Below are positions 36,379 through 49,099 of a stretch of DNA of 64,000 nt, piece after piece. The first letter of the stretch is position 1. Every line of letters starts with the position of its first letter. Made by a program: the position numbers and the translations under genes. Under the pieces are notes generated by a model. That model did not search any database and was not told where the DNA came from. It worked only from the letters and a program-made list of their open reading frames with translations. Source of the stretch: Lomentospora prolificans (taxonomy: Eukaryota > Ascomycota > Sordariomycetes > Microascales > Microascaceae); assembly GCA_029532625.1 (NCBI GenBank), contig JARFXM010000007.1:372001-436000 (forward strand), written 5' to 3'.

Positions 36379-37493
36379 AAGATGTCTAATGACCTTCTGT
36401 TTTTCTCGCACAACGGTTATACAATGGAAGACGAAGTTTACGAACACTTAAAACGTGCAACGTCTTTTTTTTTTTTTTTCCTCGATATGTCTCGCGACCT
36501 GGGGAGGAACATGGGAATGCAAAAAGAGGATTGATTTTCATCACGCTGGCTGGCGAACATGCCAGCGACAGCAATGTAAATGTACGACTACAGGAGATGG
36601 TGCACACCTCACCTCATTGGTGCTGATTATTAGGTTGTTTCTTTGTTTTGCCTTTCTTCTTTTCTTTTGTCAATCATTTTCATCTGTCATCAGGATTGTT
36701 ACATGTGTCCAAACACATTGCTTTCAACGTGCATAGCGATGGCCTAGGGATCGGTCTTGTCTGGATTTTCTTTTTCCTCTTTTTTTTTTTTCTTTTTCTT
36801 TTTCAGTTGCCAAAGGGGTTCTCTGTTTATAATGTACCAGCATACGCATAAACGATGGTCATGCCGTTAATACGGACGCGAGATGACAAAATAAAAAAAA
36901 AAGGAGGGTTTGGTTCTGATTTTGATTTTCAGTCTCGACTTGCCTTGCCTTGCATATGTTTCTTCTGATGGCGAGTACCGTTCTCTTGTCCGAGAGGCGA
37001 GCCTGTTCCGTTCGTACGAGGCGGAGTAGGTCTCGGGGATTGTCGAGTTAGAGGTTGAACGACGGGACGGGAGAGATGAGTAGAACTAATGGTCCGGAAG
37101 AGAAACGGCGACGGGGCCTCGGATTTTGGAACGTTGGCGTTTCCTAGTGTTTTTCTCCTGTCGCGTATGTCTTTTTCTTTTCCTTTTTTTTCTTTTCTTC
37201 ATGGGCTTAGATTTGAAGAACAGTTAGGCACGATACAGTCATAGGAGTATAATACGGAGCCGTATTCCTCGACGATGCATAGCAAAAGCGGGTCACCGTT
37301 CCATTCCTTTCAAAGGCGACATTGTGTCATTGAAACTTTGCCCAAGTAATTTTGGGAAAGTATCCTTGGAAATCAAGGAAGGGGTATCTATCATTCATGC
37401 CCGAAACGCCGTAACGCCCCGGCTTTCACACTCTCGTGCAACCCAAAGGGGTACGAGGAGAGGAGGGTCCGTCCACAGGCAACTCTGCTCGTT
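36379..37493. other. Convergent 3' region between the 32512 gene and TFC4
   Basis: Both genes end here. The stretch is T-rich with several poly-T tracts (36466-36479 and 36779-36791, for example), as expected of 3' ends in both directions. No gene is seen. Confidence 0.5.
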
Positions 37494-40400
37494 TCAAAGA
37501 ACCAATGACCTTAGAACCTCCCTCGCGGCCTCTAGGTCCCTACTCATAACATACGAAACATACATATTGAACGCCGTAGCCATCTTGACGACCCTTCCGC
37601 CATCATGCTGCTTCCTCTCGGGGGTACCACTCGCGTCGGAGTCGATGGCGGCGTCGGGGTGGTGGGGTTGGGCACGGCGCGGGACGAGGACGTCGAGGGG
37701 CACGCGGCGGTAATACTCAAGGGCGAGGTGCTGAAGGCCGAGGAGCTGAAAGGTACGACCGAGACCGTAGTTTGCCTCGTCGGCGCGGTGGGGGCCCAGG
37801 TCGCGGTAGTAGTCGAGGAGGAAGCCGAGGCCCTGGAGGATGAGGTATTGGCGGTTTACGGCTTGGCGCTTGAGGCCGTAGTGGATGTAGCCGAGGCCGA
37901 GGGAGAGGTTTATGACGGGGTTGGAGGGATCGAGGGCGCGGGCGCGGAGGAAGTAATCTAGCGAAGCGAAAAAAAAAGGGGGTCGAGATGTGTGAGTTGG
38001 ACCAGATCTAAAGAATGATGGCTGCGGGGTGGGGGTGGACGATTAATCAAAAACTTACGGATGGCGTAGACGTAGCTGGTAGAAGTAAATAAGATGTGTC
38101 CATATAGCATCAACGGGCTAACATCAAGATGCGCGCGCTCAGCGCTTCCGGGCGGAGCGTCGGCAGAGGCGGTGACGGCGGCGTCCATGGCCTTGATCTG
38201 CCTGAGGATGAATTTTTGGGCGGGGCCGGAGCTGTACCAGGATATCGAAGACTGACAGAGCCTGCAGAGGAGGGAAAAGAGGCGGAAGGAGTCGGAGGAG
38301 AGGATGTGGTCGCGCATGATTTGGCGGGAGATGGAGACGCAGGTTTCTTCGTCGCCGGCGTAGATGGCGCATGCTGTGATTGTTGGGAAGGGATAGTGTG
38401 TTAGACAAAACGGATTTTCGTGGAAAGAATGGTTTGTGAACTTACTACCCCAGGTAATGTAAATGAAGAAGACGTTGTCTTCGGACACCGTAAATACCGT
38501 AGAGTCCTTGGCTGCTTCACACACGCGGTACGACTCCTCGTACTGCCCCGTCGCCGCCAAGCTAAGAGCATAGTCAAGGAACAAATCCAGCCAGTTCCCA
38601 AACGAGATACCCTGATACTCGTTAAAATCCGAGTCGCGCAGCCCTCCATCCTGCGGATCCGAGCCTTGAGGTACAATGATGGCTGCAGGTTCACACAAAA
38701 AGAAGAAAATGCAGTTAGCAACTAAACAAACTCATCCAACAACGACATTGGACAGCATGCCGGGGAGTAAACGAGCCTACCTTTCGACAACCGCTCCGCA
38801 ATCACATCCAAGCTCGACTGCTGCCCCGTCTCCCTCTGCTGCAGAGTAGCATTCGTCCGCCCCAAGAACTTGAGGTACTTATCCCAAGAGTAAAACTTGC
38901 GGTATGACCTGAAATCGTCAATGAGCTCCTTCGCAGCCGCCATCCACGCGGGGACGAGGTCCTCGCTGCCCTCGCGGATCTTGGCCTTGAGATCCTGCAC
39001 TGTGAGGTACTGCGTCGACAGCCTCTGCGCCCTCTCCGTCTCCTCGCGCCGCCTCATGTCCGGGTCCACCAACCTCTTGGGTCGATATCGCGCCGGGATG
39101 ACGCCCGACGGCTTCGCCTTGAACCGGACCGACGCTCCCTTGGGGCGGTGCAGGTAGTACGACCTCCGCGAGAGCGGCAGCGACTTAAGCTTGTTCTTGT
39201 CTGGTCCAGCTGCTAGCGCGGCTTGGGTTTCCTGGAGGGTCATGGCTTCGTTGACCAGGATCAATGCTTCCTCATCTTCGTGTGCGGTGGAATACAGGTT
39301 GGCGAGTTCCACACGCGCATCGATGTTATCAACGTCAGCCTCGATAGCCGCGAGGAAGCACTCCTCGGCAGCCGAAGACTCTCCCTTTAGAAGATGACAT
39401 CTCCCTAGTTGGAGTAGTATCAGAGCATCCGGTTCGTCGGGGAGACTACGCAAGAACTGATAATAGGCTTGAGCCTCCGCTATAAGTTCATGTTCGAAAA
39501 GTTGGCCCGCAAGGTCTCGGATCAGGAACGGAAAGGCCGCCATATCAGCCACCATATCCTCCCGTGAAGGATCGAGGTACTTTAAATGATGCTGTGTGTC
39601 AAATAGTTAGCAAAGTCATATCATTAGAGAATTCCACACGAGTAGTAGGATACTCACCAATGCCTCAGGAAAATCTTCCACCGTAAGACGGTAAATAGCC
39701 AGGCGGACTCGCAAATCCCTAGGCAACCCAAGCCCATAAGCCCCAGCATCTCGGCTATAAGTCGCATACTCGGGAACCTCCAACCGCCTCTCATCGGCCT
39801 CGTCAAACTCCCTATCATCGCCCTCCCAGAGGTCCCAAAATGTCTCATCTCCCCTCCCAAGAAGCCTCCGCGACAACGACTTGAGCCTAGCAATCGCGTC
39901 CCGGTACCGGCTCGCGTAGGCCAGCAGCTCGGTATAGATACCCACATCGTACCACGCAATCGGCAGAGCGCCCGCGTTCTCCAGATATGTGCCATACGCC
40001 TCGACGGCAGACGAAGCCGCCTCCCCGACATTCTTGGAATCCATGCACGCCTCAGCCAACTTCCGAATCACCTCGAGATCCAACGGCCTCTGCGCCAACA
40101 CCCACTTGTAATCTGCAATAGCGAGCGAAATATGGCCCAGCCGATGGCAAGCAATGGCCCTGCCCACCCTGGCGTCCATATTCTTGGGGTCGGCGTTGAC
40201 GGCGGCAGAGTAACACATGCGCGCAGTGTTGAGGTCAACGCCGGGATGCTCTTCGGCCACGTCGAGCGCAAAGGAGGCGCACTTGAGCCACTCCTGCACG
40301 TCCTTTGGCCGCAGGTGCGCCGCGTACACCATGGACATGAGGGCCTTGTCGAGCGAGCCCTCCTCGCGGAAGATGGAGGAGAGAGTTGTCCACGCCTGGT

Positions 40401-40874
40401 GCGTCTCGGCGTTGATGCGGATGACTTCGAAGACCAGGTCCTTGGCCTCTTGGTAGTTGCCCATCATGAAGGCCCTGTTGGCTTTGAAGAGCCTTGCTTT
40501 GATGTCACCGCGCGGCTCGACGGCTTTGCGCGGGCCTCGGGGGGCCGAACGACCGCCGCCAGGAGGGGATTTTGAACGCGGGGCTACGCCGTGTTGAGAG
40601 GCGAGGAAGGCTCGCACGGATACGTTTAATTTCTCAATGTCATGCTCAAGGTCCTCGACGTCGGAGTCGGCATCTGCGACATCTCCGTCTTGCCTGGTAT
40701 GACTTGTTAGTATAGTACGAAGGTTTCTTTCTGGGGGAGGTAAGCGCAAACACACAGAACTGCATAATTCACCGGACTGGGACCCTCATAGGCACTAGGA
40801 TGCCCGCGTAGATCGGGCTCTATATCCTCGTCCATGGGCAGGAGCCCAAGGTTCTGCAGTGACGGGTTCATCAT
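37494..40874 (-). CDS. TFC4: Transcription factor TFIIIC subunit Tfc4 (TPR protein)
   Basis: Tfc4 (human TFIIIC102) is the tetratricopeptide subunit of TFIIIC that contacts TFIIIB on tRNA and 5S genes in the nucleus. Six exons are read on the minus strand: 40874-40756, 40693-39658, 39591-38781, 38682-38446, 38373-38059 and 37957-37494, for 993 residues (yeast 1025). An acidic N-terminus with EDLEHDIEKLNVSVRAFL is followed by EPRGDIKARLFKANRAFM and successive TPR motifs (ETHQAWTTLSSIFREEGSLD; ALILLQLGRCHLLKGESSAA), then a C-terminal TPR block (NPVINLSLGLGYIHYGLKRQ). Introns carry GCTAAC or ACTAAC branch sites. The first intron uses a weak GTGTGT donor at 40755, the least certain junction. Two adjacent ATGs (40874, 40871) are in frame; the first is taken. 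Confidence 0.93.
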
Positions 40875-41906
40875 CCCGGCGAATTGTCCCGGTCAAGATC
40901 TGCTGAATCTTAGAACTTATCGATCATCGTCCAGCCTCAATCGTATCGGTAGGATGGAGGACGGAAATGAGCTAGGTAGGTGTTGCAAAAAAGGCTTATT
41001 TATGGAAGACCCTATGAAGCCCCCTAGCCGTATATTGACAGTTTTCCTGAAATTCGCCCTTGCTTGTGTGTTTTGCTTTGAGTTCTCACTTGAGTTTATG
41101 TCTTGCCTCAATCTTCGACAAGACATGTTCAGTGATGACTAAGCCAACAACCGAGATGTCTCCAGAGTAAAACGAACCCAGGAGAGCAAAAAAAGGCGAG
41201 ACATTGAACAGGCTTAGCTACTATCTAGCCAAAACCTGGGGAACGGTGACCCCTTTCCTCCGTCCTACCTAAGCCAGGTTTAAACATGGGCGTTGGGGCC
41301 CAGAATACACAGTAACTTGGGGTCTATAGTCCCATCATGCGCAGTATTGATCCCATTCCACCCAAGAGGCAAGAGCTCTGCCAGCATAACGTCAATTCTT
41401 CTATTATTTCCACGATCCTAGACACTAAGATGCATGTGCGCTAGGGGATCCAGATACCTCAACTGAAAATGGTACTCGGCAGGAGCAGTAGTACTTCCTC
41501 GGTGAGCAACCAAGAAAAACACCTTAGTTTTTCGTTTGAGTAGAACAAGAGAAACAGACAAAAAAAGGAGTTCCTATACTCCCATCCACTGCCCCTTTTT
41601 CCATCTTTCCCCAGAAACAAACACCCCATTCCATCAGGGGCAATAGAGGTTTTGATAAAGGACACACAAAGATATCCCCCAGCCGTATATACTCTTAACA
41701 AACTCGGGAGCATGTGTAAACATCGGGGAGAAAAAAGGGTTATGTAAATGCGGTTTGTTTGTGTGAGTGTGTTTGTGTACAAAGATCAGGCTCCGCGTAG
41801 ATGCTGGAATGCACAATAGCCAGTCATCTCATTCTCCATATGCAATCACCGGATTGCATGCGATATGCTAACGGGAGGCTTTTAAACTAACACCAAATGC
41901 CTCTGT
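40875..41906. other. TFC4 promoter and VTS1 3' region
   Basis: About one kilobase between two minus-strand genes. Open frames are short and unrecognised. The stretch nearest the VTS1 stop is AT-rich. Nothing else is visible. Confidence 0.5.
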
Positions 41907-43928
41907 TCACGAGAGTCTACCTTCAGCCTTGGCCTCTGTAAAGAAATGAAAGAAAAAAACCGACATGGTTAGCATCCGAATCATCATCAGTTTGTTTGCA
42001 GCACCGGGGAGGGGATTTACATACCCTTGACCTGCTCAAACACCTTCAACATCTTTCTGCGGGCGCCGAGTGCGTTGACGCCGCGCTCTTCGAGAGCCTT
42101 GTCATCAAGCTCAATCAGCTCCGTCCACTTCAACTCCTTCAAGTTGTCAGTGTACTTGTGGAGACGAAGGCTGCGGAGCCAGGCCGGGATATCCTGGAGG
42201 AGCGTGGGATCGGTAGGGTCCTCCGGAGGCTTCGAATTTCCACGCCTGCCTCGGGGCGACCTGCCGCGCGCCATGTCCGAGTGGTCCGAGAGGTAGCCCT
42301 CGTGAAGGCCAATTCCAAGCTGGCCGAGATTCACGGGGGGAATGCCATTATTCATCAATTGCGCACCGTCGTAGGCGCTGAGGAATCCGTTGTTCCTGGG
42401 AGAAGTAAAAGGAACGGCACCGCCGCTGGGGAATCCGGTTTGCATAGCAATACCGGGGGAGCTGGGGCGCGAACGCTGTCCAAATGACAAGCCCTGTTGT
42501 CCCTGGAGCGCAAGCATCTGCTCGCGGCTGACGACCTGACCGTGCTCGTTAATCATAACCACATTAGCACTAGGCAGGTTGACACCCTGCGGGTTGTGCG
42601 CCAAGCCAGGCGGGTTGTTCGCGCCCTGTACGTCGTTAGGCCTGTTCTTCCGGTACTTTCGGACGTCGTCAAGAGCGAAGCGATTGTTGACTGTGGAAAG
42701 CGCGGCGAGCTTCATGGCAGTGGCGTTTGCCACCATATCGGCCTGGTTGTTGGCCTGCGGGGTGTTGAAGTTGGCAACCATCGGCGTGTTCACCATGCTA
42801 GCCCAGTTGCCGCTGCCAGCAGTGTAAGGCGATAGGAGGGGAAGGTCGGACGCCGACGGGTCAGGAGCAGTGATGGTCGTGCTCTGAATTGTGCTGTTGC
42901 TCGAGAGCTGGGGGGGACGAGGCGATCGAAGACCCGAAGAAGGCTGCGGCTGAACGAACTGGCCCATGGGAGGAAGAGACGCGCCAGACTTGGACTGCCC
43001 AGCAGCATCGGTAGAGGTGGGCCAAGGCGACGTAGGGTTCTGCGCACCCGAGTCCGTATCGGCGGGGCCGGCTACGGTGCTGTTGCGGTTTGAGGCAGGG
43101 GGGTTACCAGTCTGCTGGGTAAACTTGGCCTTCTCCGTCGCAATAGCGGCAGCGGCATCGGGGAACATAGCATTGATAGTCGAGGGGTCGAGGCCAGACT
43201 GTCTCTTCCCAGCAGCCGCCGACGGACGAACAATGGAGTTTCGAGCAGACTCGACGTTCAACTTGCTCATAGCATCGTTGAGACGGTTCGACATGGGATC
43301 TATAGCAAGGCGCAAGGCATTGGGTGTTAGCAATGAACAACACTGCGAGGGGTGGGGGGAGGGGTGATTGGCTGAATAGGGAAGGGGATGTGAAAGCTAG
43401 ACACTTACCCTTGTCGAAGCTGGTGGGGGACAAGACACCAGACATGGGGTGGTTCTTGCCCATCTGCTGAAGGACCTGAATGAAGAATCGGATCTGGACC
43501 TGTGTGGTCTGCTGCAGCAGCGCGTAGAGGGCGGCAGTCCGCTCAGCCTCGCTCAGGACACGGAACCACTGTTCAATAGCGCTGAGTTCATCCTTGAAGT
43601 CCTGGTCGAGTGTGGCTGCGGCCATCTCCTCAAGAGTAGTCTCGTACTGGTCAATGTCGGCAAGCCACTGCTGGGCAAGCTTATCCTGGGGATCGGTGTC
43701 TACGTTGCCTTGGCCCTGGCCCTGCTGGGCGCGGCCGTAGAAGTCGGAGGAGGGTCGAGCTCGATCGGTGGAGGCGTTGGATCCAGTAAGAGCGGCCATG
43801 TCGGCAGAGGCACGAAGATGGCTCGATCCGACAGCCCGGGACGAAGGCGGCCGGAGCGAAGAAACGCTGTTCACCTCAGGGGTGCTATTCCGGTTACCGG
43901 GGATGTGGGCACCCGACATATTGAGCAT
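41907..43928 (-). CDS. VTS1: SAM-domain RNA-binding protein Vts1 (Smaug family)
   Basis: Vts1 binds Smaug recognition hairpins in mRNAs and recruits the Ccr4-Not deadenylase. Exons are 43928-43409, 43299-42025 and 41935-41907, giving 607 residues. The N-terminal domain contains DQYETTLEEMAAATLDQDFK and EQWFRVLSEAERTAALYALL, a helical region conserved among fungal Vts1 proteins. A long disordered middle part is rich in Pro, Asn and Gln. The SAM domain lies at about 543-598 and includes DIPAWLRSLRLHKYTDNLKE and the RNA-contacting helix around ALEERGVNALGARRKMLKVF. The last exon codes only ten residues, and its GGATGCTAACC branch site supports it. The first in-frame ATG is 43928; an ATG three codons later (43919, MSGAHIPGNR) is an equally good start. 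Confidence 0.95.
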
Positions 43929-46900
43929 CGCGAAAGGGGGGAACGACAGACAAGTCGGCCGGCGATCGAAAGAGAAGTGGTGAAATTAAGGCAAGTGACG
44001 AGCAGAGGGCGAGAAAAGGGTCAAACGCCTGCTCTAACCAAGTCGTATGTGCAAGATTGGGAGCTTGGCCAAAGGTAGTAACCCTATTGAAGCTCCTCGT
44101 GTATTTGCGGGTCGGGTAATTTGGTTGGGTCGGTCGCAGGCAATGGGATGCGGGTTCGACAGATTAGTGTATCAGATGAGAGTCGAAAGGGATCTTGATA
44201 ATGGATGCCGAAGGCAAGAAACCAAATCGCTGGAGTTTCGAAACTGAGCTGAGTGTGGGGTATACGGCGCTGAGGCGGGACGTGTGGATAAGGATGGGAT
44301 GGACAACGTGCTCCGGCTCAGAGGCTTGATTAATGTGGGTGGAGGATCTTCAGACGCGAATTGCTGGCGACGGAAACGGGCAGACAACGATCCTTTGAAG
44401 CGAGAAAGACGAGGTTAGAAGCTCCCGAAAGAAAGCCGTGTTCCTGCGAGGTTCTCCAGGTTCTCTTCTTGTAAAAGGATAAAAAAAATAACAGGTTGCT
44501 TGTGCTGGCGTGCCTTGTCGGTAGAAAAATTGGGTTCCAGGGGCCAGGGGGTGAACGGCCGACAGGAATCTCCAGACGGTTTCGCTATCCGTTTTCTCTT
44601 GGACCCAACCAGCAAAAAGTATCTCCGATTAGGGCGACCTTTATGGCGGAAGATGAAGGATGAGAGGGGAGTCGTTAGTCGTAAATACTCGAAGATGGCA
44701 ATGATCACAGGCTGAAACAAGGCCGCTGGGAATCCTGCCAGGAGGCACGGAAAATCTCCAAGAGTAGAAACAAGCCGGACCCGCAGGCGGTTGCTGTCAG
44801 CAGTTGGATGCGACTAAACGGGAATCGAAAAAAGGGCGAATGAATAAAAAGATGACGAGGCCACACCACAGGTTGGCGGAAAAGAGAGTGTGCGGGCGAG
44901 GGTAGAGAGGTAGGAAGGGAAAGAGAAGGAGGGTGAAGGGTAGGGAATAGAGGAAGAGAAGGCGCTGCACGAGGTGAGCAGAGGTTCTCGACAGGAGAAT
45001 TTCCGGTTCTGGCTGCTTCCAGGCAGAGAGGGCTTTCTTAGGAGGTAAAGAAAAAAATGCAAGCACACTGGGCACGGACGAAACGTACGGGATTGATGCT
45101 GGCACACACTCACTTCTCAGGCTGGGCGTGTGGGTGCGAGTGTGGTAAGATGTGGTATTAGCTGGAGGTGGTATATTACTATGGTAGTGGAACAGCTGGC
45201 AGGAGGCAGGAGCATCCATGGGAAGAAAAGGGTATTACAAGGGGTGTGGAACAGGAACATCTGAAGGGAATGCGCTTTCCCCCCAAAACGACCTGTTCAT
45301 TCGAGCATGGAAGCTCTCGTGAGTCAATTGGACAAGGACCACCACAGGGACCACAAGGACGAGCCGCTAAACCCACTGGCGAAAATAGTGGGGGCTCAGC
45401 ACGCCAGTATCAGGCCGGCTCGCCTGCCCATTCAAGTAGCCCTGAGAACTCCCAGAAACCCTCTAGGGCAGTTGCTCAACGTTACCGCGACCTGGCTGAT
45501 GTATCATTGATCCATTTTTGCTCGCCGGAGTGCGGAGCAGTGTCCCGGGCCCCTATCAGAAGCTCCTATTTCCGTCACTCAAGCCCACTCGTGTGAAAAG
45601 TAGCCCGACTAGTGATGCTACTCGTTGCTCTTCGGGGGTCAACGGGCATCCGTGTGAGGCAGGTCCTCTCCAGTTCTCCCGTCATTCGCTGTAATAGTTG
45701 CGTCTGCCCACAGCCCGGGGGAAAATGGCCACTGAAATTCCTTTGGCCAACTACGGGAATGATACGAGGCGCAACTCAATTAGCGACCCGCATACATCAG
45801 ATGCTACAGGTGAAGACGTGACGGACTCCGATCAATACTCATAGCGAAGCTCTCAATGGATGTTAGGTTAAGGAGGACGAAAGGTCTACCAGAAATACAC
45901 CCTGCGTCCCTCGCCCCCCCCTCTCCCAAATCCGAAGGAAACCAGGTACTCGCATACCACCCGGCAGAGTACCTACCCTCCAAAAGATACATCTGATACT
46001 GGGGTACAGTCGAGCCGTGTGCTTCGCTGACTTGACAGGATCCGTCTCTGTCTCGGCGGCTTCCCTTTCCCGCCTGGGCGGAACAAGCCCACGCTTGCCA
46101 CGGCAAACACACCCCCAAGTCGCATTGATATACATCAATGATTCTTCTCACAGGTGTTCGTGAGACCTGCATCGCATTAGAGCTGACGTCCTCTGGAATG
46201 CACGATCTCCCGTCCTTGCGCCCTCCGATTTTCCCCTTAAACGCTTCGTATATTTCCTCTCGGGCCCCTACTCATCGTTCAAAATGTCTCGGACCCTGTT
46301 GCATTTATTTTTTACAGAGAAAGGATGAACCAAGGATCATATTCTTTTTATTTGCCCCCTCCTTGTCCTTTTTTTCCTTTTTCCTTTTTTTTTTTTTCTC
46401 TTCTTGTGGCTGCGCTCGTTCTGATGCGTTTGAAGATGGTATGTTGGGTTTGTTGAAAACGCTTGTTGTTACAGTGCAGATCCCAGATCCCCTTCTCATC
46501 CCTTCTCATCCAATATTTCTTTCTTATCCTTTTGTAAATACATCTATCCCTGGATTGGGAAGGGAAAATTGTCCGGCACTTGGTACCTGGATTTGGAAAC
46601 TTTCATCCCTCTTATGCTATATTGCCAGCGAGGTGGCATTTGAAGCACTTGCAGACCTACCTGAGGTTGCTTTTGCTACCAGGACCTGTTGGGAACCTCT
46701 GCTCCTTACCAGAATGGCTGATCCATTTAGCACAAACAGTCGAAAAAAGAAAGGGTTCTGGAATTCCAAGTGATCCATCATTCCACCAACACTCCCCTGA
46801 GTGCCCACATTTTACGGCGTCTTACTTTCTCTGCTATTCATAGATTAAGGGGTCGTCGCCAGCATTCGCCCTCCTAAGGGTACAACCGCACCAGGTTCCT

Positions 46901-47834
46901 CGGACTCGTCAGTTACGCAGCTCCCTCATCCGAATTAACTCGTGTCCCGACCCCAAGGACAACCCTCGCCCAAGCCGCAAAGCATAAGTTTTTGGCAGAT
47001 GGCGAAACAGCGATGACGACTCCCAAAGGGCCCCAACGTCCGTTTTGTCAAGGTGAGCAACCAGAGCGGCACCCCCCCCCCCCTCTTCCCGTTGCATTCC
47101 CCAAATCACAAATACGTCACAAAGGGAATGAATTGCCGCGCCCCGGATGATCTTGTTTCAAGCTGAGTGAAGCGCCGCTCCGCTACCATAGCTGATTTGA
47201 TCCGCCGTGTGCCACTCGCTGTCAACCGCAGTGACCACTCCTAAGACGACGGGGCCCATCCACGTCGCCGTCTCTTACTCTTCACTCGTACCTCCTGTGG
47301 CTTAGATGTCAGGTCGTGTAACAAGTAACACACTTCCGGGCATCAGAAATCTTAAATAGGTAGGCTATCAAGACTCCCAGCTCCGCGTATCCCACCTGCC
47401 GTTCTACGAAGTTTCCCGAAGTATCCAAAGAGCATCAACGGCAGAAAGATGCAGCGGCACCGCCATCTCCGGCCCTGAGAGGCATCCCCATGTCCATCGC
47501 GCAGGAACAGCACTTCGTCAGGAAGAAAGAAATAAGCAGGGACGCGGTCGGAATCTAAAATGTATTGGACAGACCGCCGAGACGGCCATGGTATATTTCT
47601 GGCTCCGCCTAGAGCGCACTCCTCGTATCTATTGTACGGTGGATTGGCCCCGACCTTGGCCTTCCCTTTCCATTGTCCAGCCCCATTGCGCCAAAAATTG
47701 CTCCTATGCAGCCCTTTTTCTTTCTTCTCAAGGTTGTACGTCGTCTCGGAAAGCGGTAGGTTAAAAAAAAAAGACATGCAGCGGTTTCATTGCGGGTTTT
47801 TCATTTTCTTGTCGTTTTTGGTGGAATTCGCAAT
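43929..47834. other. Gene-free region between VTS1 and RPL29, including a probable long VTS1 leader
   Basis: On the minus strand 43929 to about 45200 is pyrimidine-rich and could be a long VTS1 promoter or leader. Open frames (up to about 210 codons at 46138-46773, plus) are partly encoded by homopolymer T tracts and are not recognisable. A run of 12 C occurs near 47072-47083. No RNA gene or mobile element is seen. Confidence 0.5.
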
Positions 47835-48342
47835 TTAAGCGGTCGTCCTCTTGCCCTCCTTGAGCTCCTTCTTTGGGGTTGTTAGTGAAAATCCGTCACA
47901 TCCTTCCTCCCGGCATCGCGGGATTCTCGAGGTACTGTCGGGAAAAGGGGTATCATCATACAAGAGCCTTCATGGTGCCGTGAAGAGCATGACGATGGTT
48001 ACGTCGGAACTTGGGGTCGACACCCTTGAGCGAGGGGTACCTCTGAGTCTTAGGCTTCTTGATACTGCAGGTCGAGGAAAAAAAAATCCGTGTCAGCCAC
48101 CGGTAATCCTTGTCCTCCTTGCTCCCGGAAAATAAATCATATTCGCTGCGCTTTTCGTCGGCCGCGAAAGGGGGGAAATAGCATAGAAGTTCGAGTCGCC
48201 TTACCCGTTACGGTGAGCCTTCTTGGACTGGTTGTGCTGGGACGAGTTCTTGGATTCTATTCAAAAAAGCCATTTTGTAAGTATATCGCCTTGTCGCCAT
48301 CGCCACAGCTGGTCCTCTGGGGGGATCAAACTCACTCGCCAT
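47835..48342 (-). CDS. RPL29: Cytosolic 60S ribosomal protein eL29
   Basis: eL29 is a small, very basic protein of the cytosolic large subunit. It is split into four tiny exons on the minus strand that contain no long open frame: 48342-48336 (seven bases), 48256-48205, 48064-47962 and 47870-47835, for 65 residues, the normal size. The protein begins MAKSKNSSQHNQSKKAHRNG, continues IKKPKTQRYPSLKGVDPKFR and ends KELKEGKRTTA, all characteristic of the family. Donors are GTGAGT, GTAAGG and GTATGA; the last intron has a CACTAAC branch. A telobox-like CCCTAA lies about 145 bases upstream of the start. The assignment is secure despite the fragmentation. Confidence 0.96.
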
Positions 48343-49099
48343 TGTGAGAGATTGTGGTGAGTCCTAGGGCGTAAAGACCGTGGATGTGTCGTTGATTTGA
48401 GGTTGGACGTTTGAAAATAGTGAAATCCTGGCCAGACGGGGGAATTGGAAAGATGAGGTGTGTGGGCCGGATTTTTTCCCACATTGCCCTAACACGTCGG
48501 TGATTGCGGGGTGCAACGATTTGCAACTGCACACAGCTGCTGCGCAAATGCCTCGGAGTGTGGTGCCACGTGATGAGCTAATTGACTGAGTCTGATCCAG
48601 AGTCGGGACGGGCTCACAGTTCCAAGGCTCATGATGCAGAGCGACAGCTTTCGAAGCAGTAGCTGCATTCTCTTTTTATGCATATCGACAAGCCGAGCAT
48701 ATAAATACTTTTGGGATAAGTTTCCTAAAAAAGAGAAAGAAGTCTATAATCAAAGCGTATATGATTTGAGTCTATTTTCACTAAAATGACAACTATGCGC
48801 AAAAACAAATCCGTGTATATGTGGAATGAACACATATCTAACCCAGCCTTCTAACTACCATGCATGGATCCTTCTTCCTCCCCCTCCGAATGGTCGTACA
48901 GTAGGGTCTGGCCGTTACTCATATCGACAGTGCTCTGTATCCGCGATAAACGCCCGGTTCTTTTTTCTGTCGCGAATAGCAAGAAACGCCGTTCCCAGGA
49001 TGAAGCGTCAACGTTGAGTTGGCGTTGCGAGCAGCGCAGCGTGTGGGCAAGTGCGCGCAGCGTTAAGGGTATCAAGGTTATATACGTCGGTATAGCAGC
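48343..49099. other. RPL29 promoter and ANT1 3' region
   Basis: Just over 750 bases between two minus-strand genes. The 150 bases next to the RPL29 start hold a CCCTAA element. The part at 48680-48840, next to the ANT1 3' end, is AT-rich. No open frame is convincing. Confidence 0.5.
48487..48492 (-). promoter_or_regulatory. Telobox-like element upstream of RPL29
   Basis: CCCTAA on the plus strand (TTAGGG on the gene strand) lies about 145 bases before the ATG. Teloboxes bound by Tbf1-type proteins are known in ribosomal-protein promoters of several fungi; a role here is inference from position only. Confidence 0.3.

Noticed and set aside
44797..45219. 140-codon minus-strand frame with a hydrophobic C-terminus upstream of VTS1
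   Set aside because: The composition reflects a pyrimidine-rich leader; there are no conserved motifs.
46138..46773. 211-codon plus-strand open frame between VTS1 and RPL29
   Set aside because: Part of it is translated poly-T, and no domain, splice support or family likeness is visible.
47871..47961. Box C-like ATGATGA in the last RPL29 intron, suggesting an intronic C/D snoRNA
   Set aside because: No box D (CTGA) and no terminal stem could be found.
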